From Tridacna crocea (taxonomy: Eukaryota > Mollusca > Bivalvia > Cardiida > Cardiidae): a DNA stretch of 64,000 nucleotides. Shown piece after piece: positions 1 through 11,096 of this stretch; the stretch's first letter is position 1; each line of letters opens with the position of its first letter. Both the position numbers and the translations under genes were made by a program. The stretch is from positions 20,667,673 through 20,731,672 of the forward strand of contig OX031070.1 of NCBI GenBank assembly GCA_943736015.1, given 5' to 3'. The notes beneath the pieces were generated by a model. The model saw only the letters and a list, made by a program, of their open reading frames with translations, had not been told where the DNA came from and made no database searches.

Positions 1-195
1 GAAAAACCGTGAAGAAAAATAGGCAGTTGCTTGTGAGGTTACTTTTCATTAAATGTCAAACCACAAAAAGGTACAATATTTGTATTCATATTATTAGTAA
101 TACAATATTTATATTTAAGTATCTTTAACATCTTTCTTTTTTTTTTTTAAATAATAATAATAATTCCTCCTCATATTGAGAGTTAGAGACTCCAT
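1..195. other. AT-rich unique sequence
   Basis: No gene or repeat seen apart from short T and ATA runs near 137-165. Confidence 0.4.
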
Positions 196-295
196 TAGGC
201 TACCAGACGTGACTCGTTGCGCTTTTGTGGAGAGTGTAGATCCAAGATCAGACTGTACAGAACGTCCGATATGTGTTTGCTAAAGAGTTAAGACA
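196..295 (-). mobile_element. Family C MITE, degenerate half copy
   Basis: Contains a palindrome arm related to CCAAGATCAGACTG followed by the outer sequence of family C (reference copy at 43836). The matching arm is weak and the ends are decayed. A second family C copy starts just downstream at 323. Confidence 0.45.
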
Positions 296-322
296 AGGGT
301 GTCAAAAAATGGCCGTGACAAG

Positions 323-468
323 TTAATGCTTATCCTGCAAAGTAACTAACGTGAAATCTTCAATTCGAAAGTGAAAACCAAATACTGTTATTTCAACGTT
401 CTGTGCAGTCTGATCTTGATCTAAACTTTCCGCCAATGGTCAGTGAGTCGCGTTTAGCATTGTAAGAG
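323..468 (+). mobile_element. Family C MITE, one hairpin arm missing
   Basis: Starts TTAATGCTTATCCTGC, matching the TTAA-plus-CCCTTATCCTGC terminus of family C. It ends at the GAGTCGCGTTTAGCA subterminal block. Only the right palindrome arm (TGCAGTCTGATCTTGATC) is present, so it is an arm-deleted copy. Confidence 0.6.
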
Positions 469-1032
469 TGAAGGAAAAGGAAAGGGTTTGCGACTCGGCG
501 GCATCAGTCTTCGCTCAGGTTCTTGAACAGTAAATTTAATCAGGCAACTTGATGTATGGTACTTGCAGTATAGTTTTTCTTCGAAAATAAAATGAGACAC
601 GTCTCGGTAACGATACGTTATGTTGTCATGTCTTCTTTTATTTTGTTGCTTAGTTCCCATTTTGAGGGTTTTTTTTTTTTGCGGTCCCTCTCCCTCTCTC
701 TCTCTCTCTCTCAATAACGCGAGTTACAGGTTACAGGGAATGTCTAAAATGTACATGCAATTTAGCTTGCCTTATCTTGCGGCTTGTTGCGTGAGTAAGC
801 TTTCAAATATATACCAATAATTGTTTCGTTATCTGACAGTTTTACAACAATCTATACTGGAGAAAAAAATAAGATCGTGATCACTCTGTTGCTTAATATA
901 ACCAAAAAGTGTGCGTTACGAAAATTGCAGAATTACTTGTTGTAGATAACTACTCCCGGCTTTTCCAGCAATATTTATAAATTTTGTCATCGTCAGGGCT
1001 CTGACACCTCGTAATTCTTTGGTACTAATTTG
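469..1032. repeat. CT microsatellite in otherwise unique DNA
   Basis: A T run at about 668-680 is followed by a (CT)n tract at about 687-712. Nothing else is recognisable; the short ORFs crossing this tract are composition artefacts. Confidence 0.6.
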
Positions 1033-1273
1033 ATACCCTTTACTGCACAATAGCGACCCTTTAACGACACTGGGATAGAAGCCTTTTGAAAAAATAGTAG
1101 GACAAGGGCCGGGACAAGGAGAAAATGCTGTTGACCAGCCTTTTCTCCTTTTCCCACAATGTTTTCTAACCTATCCAAGAAAAATCGTCTCAGTTTAATT
1201 TAGTGAAATTGTCGTCTGCAAATAATTTCATTTTGGACAAGGCTAAAATTTTGTCATCGGGTAAGGAGTTAAA
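1033..1273 (+). mobile_element. Family A MITE, diverged
   Basis: The left end resembles ACCCTTTACTGCACAAT and the right end is GGGTAAGGAGTTAA. The right hairpin arm (CTCCTTTTCCCACAATG) is well kept, while the left arm is degraded by small insertions. The order of blocks is that of family A (reference copy at 20090). Confidence 0.75.
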
Positions 1274-1815
1274 GGCACCTCTATCATTATCAAAAACTCG
1301 ATGACATAATTTAATTTGTGTGTGACAATATCGCTTTTTGAACACAGACAACTTTCGTTTTCTGGCAAAAGGTCACGTGACCGGCTCGAGAACTTTAACG
1401 GATATCAAGTTAGGGACAAAATATGCGTAGTGCACGCGAAAAAGCCCATCTGGGAAGCAGATGCATGGCTCACGTCCAAGTTCGAAATATGCTTTTAAAA
1501 TAGATCCCTTGGTGATAGTGCGTTACGAGCATGCACGTACCTTGTCTTGAAGCCTGATTTTTGCGAGGGGAATGATCTTTGTTGATCGCATGCCATAGTA
1601 TGGCCATATTATTGCATTATTGTAAAATATTTCTGATTCAATTAATGTTGAAAACGAGGGGAAAATGGGCAATAACGGTCGATTATTTTTAACTTTGAAG
1701 TCTGTTTTTATTTTTGGTTATTCCCGGTTTTCTTTTTCTATACTTCCGACTTTGCATGCTAACACAAACGATATCCGTTCAATGAAACAACATTTTCCTG
1801 ATGATAAAACCATTA
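1274..1815. other. Unique AT-rich sequence
   Basis: No repeat or coding signal recognised. Confidence 0.35.
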
Positions 1816-1895
1816 CAGCCCAGCTGGCGGCTCAGTCGGTTACCCACAGGACGAGAAGCCATAGGGTCGTTGGAACGAATCCCATGCTCGGCTGA
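1816..1895 (+). repeat. tRNA-like SINE head candidate
   Basis: Reads like a tRNA-derived RNA polymerase III promoter. A box A-like GGCTCAGTCGGTTA lies near 1829-1842, a box B-like TTGGAACGAATCCC near 1870-1883, and the outer CAGCC and GGCTG could pair as an acceptor-like stem. The anticodon region does not fold cleanly, so it is more likely a SINE head or relic than a working tRNA gene. Confidence 0.4.
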
Positions 1896-1984
1896 TTTCT
1901 TTCAGTATCAATGAAAGTCGCTGTGACAGGATTCATTCCTCTTTCACCACAAACTCAGCAGTATATTGTTTCGACAATGGTTAT

Positions 1985-2335
1985 CTGGGAAAGCTGCAAG
2001 CGGGCATGGAAAGAAAATTAGGGTTATGGAAACTTAGGAAAAGCATGGATATCTGCACTAGCTGCTGTGATATTAACCCATTACCACTCAATCCCTAATT
2101 TTGACGCCCCTGAGAAAGAAGCCTTTTGAAAACACTGTGGGAAAAGGAGAAAATGCTGGTAACCAGCATTTTCTCCTTTTCCCACAGTGTTTTCTACCCT
2201 TTCCAGAAAAAAAATTCTATTTTTCAGTCACCTTTTTTTTTGTCATCTGCAAATGCTTTCAATTTGGACCAGTCCAAAATTTTCTCGTGTGGTAATGAGT
2301 TAATGAGATAATGTTGAAAACGGCTTTTAAACACT
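1985..2335 (+). repeat. Family G dispersed repeat, split by a MITE
   Basis: The left part (GAAAGCTGCAAGCGGGCATGG ... AAGCATGGATATCTGCACTAG) and the right part (ATAATGTTGAAAACGGC) flank the MITE at 2073-2303. The same blocks lie uninterrupted at 37113-37270 and 44577-44720. The origin of this repeat is unknown. Confidence 0.6.
2073..2303 (+). mobile_element. Family A MITE, intact, C/G-arm subfamily
   Basis: A TTAA-bounded element of 231 bp. Its left end is TTAACCCATTACCACTCAAT and its right end GTGGTAATGAGTTAA, which form imperfect terminal inverted repeats. The central palindrome has CACTGTGGG on the left arm and CCCACAGTG on the right, where most copies have CATTGTGGG and CCCACAATG. It lies inside a family G repeat. 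Confidence 0.88.
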
Positions 2336-2576
2336 ATGGAAACAAACGAAATCATTTCACTACTCTCTTACGTGCTAAAGCACAATATTTCCAGGTATTG
2401 CGCCATATGTATGTCTCAGAATAGTGTGAAATAATCTCTGGTCCCACCTTTATTGTCAGTTCATTGCGTGCTCGGTGGACGCCAAGTGGTCACGTGACAG
2501 TCCGTGTTGATTAATTGCTCTGCCCATCTGTCCATCTCATCAACTTATTGGACATTTGAGATGGACAATCCACACT

Positions 2577-2766
2577 TATCCCTTTACCAAACAGGTCCAT
2601 GCTTAACGATCATGATGTCGACGATTTTTCAAAATGTTGCGAGAAATGTTGGTACCATTTTATTTATTCGTTTATTTCTTTCCAAAAAAAGCCATTCTAG
2701 ATTTGTCGTCTGCAAATGCTTTCAATATGAACGAGTTTTACATTTTGTTGTCTGGTAAAGAGTTAA
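2577..2766 (+). mobile_element. Family A MITE lacking its palindrome
   Basis: Both ends are recognisable: TATCCCTTTACCAAACAGG on the left, and GTCGTCTGCAAATGCTTTCA to GGTAAAGAGTTAA on the right. The central hairpin is reduced to a short remnant around 2630-2660. Confidence 0.65.
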
Positions 2767-2849
2767 TATTTATTAGAATCGGAATAACTATAAATGTATC
2801 TCAATAACACCAAACAAAGCCCCCTTCAGCAGATCATACGTATTTTTTT

Positions 2850-3003
2850 TCATTGCACTTGCAACAGTGTTTTGGAAAACGAGCCATGCTGTGGCCAATC
2901 ATGAGGAATAATGGATCACAGGATAGTATCATCCTCATACAAGCAGAAAATGGTTTGAATTTAGACTTTAATCTAAAATTTCGTCGTTTGGTAAAGAGTT
3001 CAA
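2850..3003 (+). mobile_element. Family A MITE, badly decayed right part
   Basis: The end AAATTTCGTCGTTTGGTAAAGAGTT at 2978-3001 matches the family A right terminus. A remnant CAGTGTTTTGGAAAAC is visible on the left; the rest is too diverged to align by eye. Confidence 0.4.
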
Positions 3004-3259
3004 TTGTGTACCAAACTGCAAACTTCAGACTCGCTAAATTAAATTCATATGTCCACAACATATTTAGTGTTGCCCAAAGCACGAGTTCTGTCTTTAATTA
3101 AAGCAGTACTTTAAAGATATGGAAATAGAAAGACAATGTGGCTAGCAGTAATTTTCTCCTTTTCGTACGATGATATTAAAATGCCTTTTTTTCTTCGGGG
3201 TCGTTACAACGGTACGTTTTGGTTGAGAGTTAACCTCGGCTCGTGTATATGCCAAGCCT

Positions 3260-3393
3260 GGGTCCGTATTCACCAACCATTCTTAAGAACATTCTCTGTC
3301 TTATTCTCCATACATAAGTTGTGTTATTTTCAAACTTGGGAAGTCTTTGAGAATACGACAAAGAACGTTTTAAGGATGGTTGGTGAATACAGG
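3260..3393. mobile_element. Family D foldback MITE, short copy
   Basis: Bounded by GGGTCCGTATTCACCAACC and its reverse complement (GGTTGGTGAATAC, ending with CAGG). Interior arms contain ATTCTTAAGAACATTC and its partner. It is shorter than the copy at 61341 and lacks the TGATTGGCT central palindrome. Confidence 0.75.
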
Positions 3394-3854
3394 TAGGCGT
3401 ATATATCAGACTCGTGACCTGGCGGTTCCAGACACGATACCCAGATGAGACAAACTTTCTTTCCTGCGATTTTGCACTTCTAACCTCTCATCCATGTGGA
3501 AAAAAGTAGTGGCTAGCTTGGAGAGAGAGTTATTTCACTTACTGGTGTGAGAAAGCCAGGAAACTCATGCATAAGTGCACTGATGCCAGAATAATTGCTC
3601 TTAAGACTTAAAAAAAAAACGTTTCACTGTAAAACGTCATGACAACAATCGAGGCTTTTACCCAGGTAAGGGTAAAAACAATCACGATAGAACGTAATTG
3701 CCCATGACGAGTACCCCTATCCTGTCCATTTCCTTAAAAGTCTCAATTTCTGATCAGAAAGTGAGGCAGGAAGTTTACTGACTGGTAAGCCCGGTGTCAC
3801 GTGTTGTTACCAATCACGTGATACGCTTGAAACATGATGACTCGTATATGAGCC
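3394..3854. other. Unique sequence
   Basis: No gene or repeat recognised in this gap. Confidence 0.35.
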
Positions 3855-3960
3855 ACGCTCCGTGAAAAGGGCATAATGCATATTCAAAAAGTATCGACCC
3901 AGATCAGCCTGCGCATATGCGCAGGCTGATCTGGTACGAAACTTTTTGCTATCTATATTT
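3855..3960. mobile_element. Family E GC-core palindrome
   Basis: A central palindrome AGATCAGCCTGCGC / GCGCAGGCTGATCT lies between GTATCGACCC and ACTTTTTGC flanks. The same plan (AAAAAGT, core, ACTTTTTGC, GCAT) appears at 25089, 27418, 28595, 45614 and 63538. Here the core spacer is ATAT rather than AGTCC. Confidence 0.7.
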
Positions 3961-4087
3961 GTTTCTACGTCAGAAAGGACCAGTGTACCACGTGATTCTG
4001 TCAGTTATTTGACAAGGTGGATTTTATGGATCCAAAATTACACAATGAACTGCTTGACTGCTTGATGTGATGCATTACGGAGATGTA

Positions 4088-4316
4088 TTAACCCTCCCCA
4101 AATGGCAAATTTTGGACCAGACCAAATTGAAAGCATTTTGCAGATGACAAATTAACAAATTGCTAAAAAGATGATTTTTCTATATGAAAGGGTAGAAAAC
4201 ATTGTGGGAAAAGGAGAAAATGCTGGTTACCAGCATTTTCTTCTTTTTCCACAATGTTTTCAAAAGGCTTCTATTCCTGACCCGCAAAAACCAGGGACTG
4301 TTTTGGAAAGGGTTAA
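4088..4316 (-). mobile_element. Family A MITE, intact
   Basis: TTAA at both ends and 229 bp in length, in the reverse of the 2073 orientation. The central palindrome is near perfect; the right arm has TTCTTTTTCC in place of TCCTTTTCCC. Confidence 0.88.
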
Positions 4317-4395
4317 GTCCTCTTTTGCTAGAGCTATTTTTACCGCCTGATAAATATTTTATCTCTGTAGCTGACAAAATTTCAGATATATCCAT

Positions 4396-4611
4396 TTTAG
4401 CCCGTAGGCTGCCAAGCCCGACTCGCTTACCTTTTGCGGACCGTGCAGATCAAGATCAGACTGCACAGAACGTGCAGTCTGATCTTGGATCTACACTGTC
4501 CGATAAGTAGATATTTTTCTTCAAAAAATAAGTTTGAGGTAGCATTATTCGTTTTTTTTATACTGCCTGTTTGAAAGTTTGTGTTAAGTTATTCAGCTAG
4601 GAAAGGGTTTA
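4396..4611 (-). mobile_element. Family C MITE, near full length
   Basis: The left end carries TTAGCCCGTAGGCTGCC and the subterminal GACTCGCTTACCTTTTGCGG. The palindrome reads GATCAAGATCAGACTGCAC with its partner GTGCAGTCTGATCTTG, and the right end is CAGCTAGGAAAGGGTTTAA. It lies about 80 bp from a family A element. Confidence 0.75.
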
Positions 4612-4659
4612 AACCAGTTTAGACGACGGATAAGATGTAATTCAGATGAACGGACTTGT

Positions 4660-4765
4660 ATCGGAAATGGTAGAAAACATTGTGGGAAAAAGAAAAAAAT
4701 GCTTGTCACCAGGCAACATTTCTATTTTTTGAACCACTATGTGTTCCAAAACGGTCTCTTCCAGA
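4660..4765 (-). mobile_element. Family A hairpin remnant
   Basis: TAGAAAACATTGTGGGAAAA and a degraded loop and right arm. Outer parts are not recognisable. Confidence 0.55.
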
Positions 4766-4849
4766 TAAAAGCCTACAGATATCTAAAACCCTTGGAAATT
4801 TTGCAACAGGTGACCTTTGGAAGAATAAAAGCGTATAGAACATGAGTAC

Positions 4850-4935
4850 AAATGAAAACATTTCGGCGAGTAGGAGAAATTGCTCGTTTAGAGCTTTTTC
4901 TCCGTTTGCCCAAATGTTTGCAAAAGTGATCCGCT
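4850..4935. mobile_element. Family B-like hairpin remnant
   Basis: AGGAGAAATTGCTCG followed by GAGCTTTTTCTCC gives a degraded hairpin whose tip (AAATTGCTCG) is of the family B type, seen intact at 18770 and 36436. Confidence 0.4.
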
Positions 4936-5154
4936 ACAACTATCATGCGTCGTTTAATACTAATTTTAAGTCGAGTTCGTTTATTCAAAGCACTGAGAGC
5001 ACTGAAAGCTAAATTTCAGTGCTCTTAAAACCATTGTTACTGTAGACCTATTACATCACTTTAAATCGCGCTGGACAAACTCCACGTCTTTCTATGGCTT
5101 GAAACACTATCCACAGGAACTAAGAAAGATTTTCTTTCTTGATAGGCTTAACAA

Positions 5155-5240
5155 AAAATATTCAAGACCAGACTGAACATTTAATGCAGTCTGATCTTGA
5201 TCTGTGCTTTTTCCACTTATAGCGCCGACACGGCTGATTT
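5155..5240 (+). mobile_element. Family C palindrome remnant
   Basis: CAAGACCAGACTGAACATT and TGCAGTCTGATCTTGATC form the family C stem; outer ends are lost. Confidence 0.5.
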
Positions 5241-5600
5241 AAGTTTCTCCCTCCCTTGTAGGGAAGTACGTAGAATGATCCCGGCGACAAAATTTTAGAA
5301 TAATTCAAATTGTAAGTGCGTCATATGATGGTAAAGAAAATGTTTTCCTTTTCGGATATATTTTAGCAATGGTCAGGGAAAGGGATTATCAATATATCAC
5401 GTCACGCATTATACCAAGCAAACCAGCAGTTATTTTGATAACAAAGGTCAGCCTAGGCTCACCTAGCTCGATACCTTTTGCAGATGAATGAATCGCCTGT
5501 CCACTTAGCATGGTTCAAGGTTAAGAACCTTTGTCTTCAGGTTAGTGCACATACCAGATTTTCAAACGGGGTCATCTCGTAACAAAACAACAAAATTTTA
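5241..5600. other. Unique sequence
   Basis: Nothing recognisable. Confidence 0.3.
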
Positions 5601-5620
5601 CACTTTTCTCACCTGAAAAA

Positions 5621-5750
5621 TATTCGCAGACAACAAATTGAATATGACTTTAAAATAGTTCTTTGGAAGCATGGAAAAACGTTGTTGAAAAAGAGAGAAA
5701 AAAAACTGGTTATCGGCATTTTCTCCTTTCCCGAAAATGCCTTCTCGACA
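5621..5750 (-). mobile_element. Family A MITE remnant
   Basis: GCAGACAACAAATTGAATATG followed by a degraded hairpin with GGCATTTTCTCCTTTCCC on the right arm. Both ends are lost. Confidence 0.45.
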
Positions 5751-5841
5751 AAAATTTGTTGTTTGTTGGTATAAAATTTTGCAACACTTTCAACGAAATT
5801 TAATCGTATTACTGCGAAGAGTCTCGAAAAACACAAAATTT

Positions 5842-5925
5842 TGGGTGAGGATCGAAACCCGAAACCCCCAAGTCACAAACCCGACTGCTTCACCAATGAG
5901 CAACGAAGGAACCCTGATTTGATCG
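5842..5925 (-). repeat. tRNA-like SINE head candidate
   Basis: On the minus strand a box A-like GTTGCTCATTGGTGAAGC (5887-5904) and a box B-like GGGTTTCGATCCTC (5847-5860) are spaced as in a tRNA. The middle could form an anticodon-like arm (GTCGGGTTTGTGACTTGG). No clean acceptor stem is seen, so a tRNA-derived SINE relic is preferred over a tRNA gene. Confidence 0.45.
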
Positions 5926-6760
5926 TAAGGGCAATCACCCTCAGTAGAAGTGGTCCGACGCCAGTTGTGAGGGGTGGTAATGATAAGGAGCCTTTGTCTT
6001 CGGAATAATTATCTATCTAGTGACCACAACAGACTGTTCTGTTCTGTACAATTGTCTTTGAGGCGCAATCATAGTCCCACACCCTTGACGCTAGCTACAG
6101 TAGGCACTAGTAATACTTTTTTTACAATGTGATTATAAAGAATTTGAATGCAATTTAGAAGCCTATAAAATATCTATTCTGTATCCAAGTCGGGTATAGA
6201 ATACGAGCTTTATAGTTCCTCTATTCGATCTGCACATATACTTAAAGTAAACATAGAATGCATTGTAATCGAAATTGGGAAAATAGAGATCATTGTTTAA
6301 TCACGTGCCAGGCGCACGAGGACAGATTTGTGGCATTTTCGATCAAATATTTATATAACGTAGGGATCTAACAAAACCGCAGCCGTAATTTTCACAATTT
6401 TTATCTTTTTTTTTTTCGTCGTTAAGTTCTTTAGTATTTCCACATATGAAGCATTTATACTCTGTTGTGAGCTCATTTTTTTTTGCTTTAAATTATTTAC
6501 TGAGAAAAAAAGTTCCAAGCCAATGTGTAGCTAATCCCCCACTTCTGTTTTTTTATCAATTTCAAAAGTCTTTTTGGATATGACAGCTAATCTGGCTGAT
6601 TATCACATGGAATAATGTCATAATCATTCTTGATGGATATTTGACGCCACTTAGAATTTAGACAAAAGTACATGTGAAAACGTTATAACGATTGGAAATG
6701 CATTGCACTGTGCTTCATTTGGCATTGAAAATGATAATGAATCACAATTGGTCTTCTAAA
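5926..6760. other. Unique AT-rich sequence
   Basis: About 0.8 kb with no gene or repeat recognised. Confidence 0.35.
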
Positions 6761-6989
6761 TTAACCCATTACCACTCAGTCCCTACTTTTGACGCCCCTG
6801 AGACAGAAGCCTGTTGAAAACACTGTGGGAAAAGGAGAAAATGCTGGTAACCACCATTTTCTCCTTTTCCCACAGTGTTTTCTACCCTTCCCAGAACAAA
6901 TTTCAATTTTAGAGTCACCTTTATTTTGTCGTCTGCAAATGCTATCAATTTGGACCAGTCTAAAATTTCCTAGTGTGGGAATGGGTTAA
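6761..6989 (+). mobile_element. Family A MITE, intact, C/G-arm subfamily
   Basis: TTAACCCATTACCACTCAGT to GTGTGGGAATGGGTTAA, 229 bp. The hairpin carries CACTGTGGG and CCCACAGTG on opposite arms. Its right TTAA is also the left TTAA of the next family C element. Confidence 0.88.
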
Positions 6990-7172
6990 ATGAAACTTTC
7001 AGGCCGATATTAAAAACCAAAATGATGCTACTTCAGACTTTTTTTGTGAGAATAATATCTGCATATCGGAGAGTGAAGATCCAAGATGAGACAGCACGTT
7101 CTGTGCAGTCTGATCTTGATCCACACTGTTCGCAAAAGGTCAGAAAGTCACGCTCAGCAGCCTAAGGGTTAA
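6986..7172 (+). mobile_element. Family C MITE abutting family A
   Basis: Starts at the shared TTAA, lacks the usual CCCTTATCCTGC block, and has ATGAAACTTTCAGGCCGATA, the hairpin (AGCACGTTCTGTGCAGTC) and the end CAGCAGCCTAAGGGTTAA. Confidence 0.78.
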
Positions 7173-7930
7173 CATGGAGACAGGAAAATTCTATTGTTGC
7201 TTTCTCTTTGGTACAGTAACGAAGGGGAAAAATCAATAATTTGATTCCACAACGGAATATTTAAACAATCAATCTGGGAACAAGCCCAGTTTAAGTCTGA
7301 ATACCCGGGAGTAAACAAAATTGTTTTCAAAATCGATACATCACATATTTGAATTTAAAATTTCTTCCTTTTCACCTTTGATCAATTCATAGTAGAACAG
7401 ATTGATTCATGTTTCATGAAAAGGCTTAATGACTAAATTACTTGTAACTCACTGAGGGCAAAAGAATTCCAAGAAAATTTTATAAAAAAAAAATTTAGTT
7501 TATGGTAAGTATATATGTTTTTGATCTATATGCTTTTGAGAAAATTAGAAGTAAGAAAATATATGATCGTCGTAGCCCGAATAAAAGTTAATCATTAAGG
7601 TGTTTATCTCTTTTACTCCAATGACATAAAAAGAGGCAATTTGCAGGTTGACCGCTAGGACCTCACAAAGAGCATAATAAAAGTGCAATTCTATGTTAGC
7701 TAAAAAAGAAAAAGTTTCGTTCAGTGTTTAAAATTATTAGGCATATAACTGTTTTTGTTGCTTTATTAACTTTCTGTGAGTAGTACACATGTTTAAGGGT
7801 GTCGTTTAATTGCTCAATCACGATTCTTTCGTCAAATATTAGATATAGTGAAACGTTTAACTTTGTAAACAATGGCATGTAAATGAATCCTTTAAGTACT
7901 AAACAAACCTTTGATTGCTATTCTGGCCAA
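7173..7930. other. Unique AT-rich sequence
   Basis: No coding or repeat signal recognised. Confidence 0.35.
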
Positions 7931-7939
7931 TGTGAATCA

Positions 7940-8043
7940 AAGATTAGACAGCAGACAGCATTCACTCTGATCTTGGATCTTTACATGTCAAGTCTACTTT
8001 GATTTAAAATGGCATTGAAAATAAATTGCGGTACGAAAGGGTA
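7940..8043 (+). mobile_element. Family C remnant
   Basis: A shortened palindrome around CACTCTGATCTTGGATC and a terminal GAAAGGGTAAG. Most of the interior is decayed. Confidence 0.4.
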
Positions 8044-8089
8044 AGGTTTGTTGCTTTCTGAAAATGTCGTTTGATTTATTTAGTACTTG

Positions 8090-8331
8090 AAGAGTTTTAC
8101 CGTTTACCGAACTGCTCTGAATTTAACAAACATGAAGAAGACAGTTTTAGAAAGTATTTTGGGGAAAGGAGAAAATGCAAGTGAGCAGCATTTTCTTCCT
8201 ATTCCCTGCAATGTTTTCTGTATTGTAAAAGATTGGCTACATTTTTTAAGTAACACTTAATTGTCATAAAAAATACTCTTCTGATTTGAACAAAGCTAAC
8301 ATTTTTGTTTTCATTTTTGTAAAGAGTTTAA
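8090..8331 (+). mobile_element. Family A MITE, diverged
   Basis: The hairpin GGGGAAAGGAGAAAATGC / GCAGCATTTTCTTCCTATTCCC is preceded by a decayed left end and followed by TTTTGTAAAGAGTTTAA. Confidence 0.6.
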
Positions 8332-9808
8332 TGTTTGATCTATAGCCAACGATCAATATTTTATTGATTTCCTGATTTAAGGACCCATCAGCTCCCAGAA
8401 AAAGGACATTTTTGGTATTGACATATTTGTAATGAAATTGATACTGTACAGTTTCGATTAAGATTGTCATTTAATAGATATCTAACTTAATGGTGTTGGA
8501 TATGCAGCAAGGTTTTTGTCGTATCCAAACAGAAATGTGGTCAAGTTGTCAGATCCACCAGACATGATTCTTGAAGTCAAAGTTATTGGCCAAAAATATA
8601 TCGATTGTACCTGTAGAATGTGAAATTTTCCCATAACTTGGCTATTTTTTGTCATACAAAAATTTTGCAACATAATTATATACCACTAATACTGACGTCA
8701 ACGTGAACTCAGGTCGTGCGCCGATTGTGTGCATGTTTTTTTTTTTAATTGTAAAGTTTTATTCATTTATTGTATTTTGATTGTAATATGTATCATTAAT
8801 ATATCTAATGATATGTATGTCGAGTCATGAGAAAAGTGTGTGTACATCTGGGAGAATCCTCGTATGAAAAACATGTACGTCCCTCCTCCTCAATTTCAGA
8901 CATGGGCTGTTTACAACGTAATTTCCGTAAACAAGTAAAAACACATTTTCACTTTGCTATGACCGATTTGTTAGATTCCTTTTCAATTAATCAAGATGAT
9001 TTCTACCCTCTTAATGAGAATTGAGGAAAGACAAATTCGAGAAGGTATGGTGCCCTAGCATCTTAAAACATTATTTTTACGTTCGGAATCCATAAACTCA
9101 CCTTGCACCATTGTATGCAAATTTTGTATCGTAGTTACAAGACAATTACTAGTATTTCGTTTTTAACAGAATGTCCTTTTGTGTTTATTTTCTGAAAGAA
9201 TTAGGCAAATTGATCAGTTTTATATGGCGATAGAGCTTATGCAGCACTGGAAATGGCTGTTATTCTGTAGGTACATTGGAACGATGAGCAAAAATTAGAC
9301 TCGGTTAACCAACCGCATATTGCGTTATTTTCAAATTCATAAAATTCGAGAATTATTCAAGACGGACATCAGGTATGGCCCTGTTGTAAATTATACTATC
9401 TACAATATTGTGTAATAAAGATCCAATAGTTTCTACACATGAAATTACCTGTGTGAAAACGAAATAATTATTTCTTTAATACAAAGCATCATTTTGTAAA
9501 GATGAAATAACACTTTCGTATATACAAACTACTATTGCATAAGTACGAAAACACACGATGATGATTCTGTTAACATAATAACAATACTGGTATTTCTTTC
9601 CCAATCAGTTTGGGACCTAGTAATTTTGAAAAGACTCTGAGATTGAATGTTGACCTATTTCGCAATATTGAAATTATCAACGCAAGAAAATATTGCTCAT
9701 GATCCACATTTTGATTTGAGAAGGCAGGAGGAGGTTACAACAACTTGAAACAGTTAGTTGATCGAGGCAGAGAGTATACAGAGATCTACACTAAAATTCA
9801 TGCAAATA
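8332..9808. other. Unique AT-rich sequence
   Basis: About 1.5 kb. Short ORFs here show no recognisable protein signature. Confidence 0.35.
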
Positions 9809-9960
9809 GGGTCCGTATCCATCCAACCATTCAAGATTGAGAAAATTCTTAGTCCTTGTACCATAAAGTTTCACCGTTCAGAAGTTGTTTTACCTTAAAA
9901 TTTAGAGAATCTTAGATAAGAGGACTAAAATGTCCTAAGAATAGTAGTTGAATACAGCCC
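9809..9960. mobile_element. Family D foldback, old copy
   Basis: GGGTCCGTATCCATCCAACC at the left and TAGTTGAATACAGCCCC at the right, with CAGAAGTTGTTTTACC inside, match the family D plan with many changes. Confidence 0.55.
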
Positions 9961-11096
9961 CACAAAACTGGTACTCTCTCTTCAAAAAGAACGGAAGATT
10001 TAGTAGTTTACAGAAGCAGCAAGACAAGAAGTTGCCATTTCAAAACAGGAAATTGTGACGAAAGACAAACATGCTGAATTTCCTCTGATACTACATACAA
10101 ACTCACGTAGAGTACACTTCCGATACTTCATTTCCATTCATAGCCCGTTTGCAAACTAATTGCTCTAGTTTTATTAGATTAATGAGATAGTTTTAACGCA
10201 AGATAATTCCTCGAAAATCAGGCGAAACACTGGTTTTGTCCCCTAATTCTTAGCGGAGGAATAAAATTTGTGTAATAATATATAACAGACATATGCTGTA
10301 TAAATAATTCACAAACGTGAGAACTGCACGCTCGTGAAATTCACGTCGTCCATAATTGCATGAATAATAGATAGCAAGCGTATGACATCTCAGAAACGTT
10401 TCTGTGAACGGTGATACTATAGGAAGAAAGACCTCACTTTTTCAGTGCTTGTGTGTTGTCATGTTGTCATTTAGATGGATAGCACACTCAGCAATAAACC
10501 TGGCCTTGAATTATGGTGCCCCTGGTCATAAAACAGCTCGACTCATTTTACACACAAAAGTGGTCTCTTCGTATTGCAGGAAACTATTAGACTGTTATTT
10601 TGCTTTTAATTTTCATGTTCTGTCTTGAACAAGTCAAGCAAACGGACGATGCCTTTCCTCAAACGTTTGTTATCAAACCCTAAAGAAGGTTCAGTTTATT
10701 CCCCTGACGTTTTTCCTTTGCTTATTTTAAACGTATCTTATTGCCGAAATTACATATCAATAAAAATCAATAAAAGTTTTGGCCACTTTGAGAATTAAGT
10801 TTCATTTCTAATTCACTTCGTAATATTCAAGTGTGCAACGACAAATTGAGACATTTTTTTCGAATCTTACGGTTCTTTGTGTGAAATATTTGAGTCCCCT
10901 CCCTCTCTCCCTCTCTCTCTCTCTCTCTCAGGATATGATAACAATAGCATAAAACGCTTGGCATTGCGCTGATGCGCTTTCTTGGTATAATTTGATGCCT
11001 CTAGTGATAAAATCTATAAATTAAAACCAACAGATTTGTCTAGGTTTGATGTATCCTGTTACATTTCTGAGTCGTTGTCAACGACTCCTATTCTTC
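9961..11096. repeat. Unique AT-rich DNA with a CT microsatellite
   Basis: The (CT)n tract lies at about 10896-10929. Elsewhere no gene or dispersed repeat was recognised. Confidence 0.5.
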
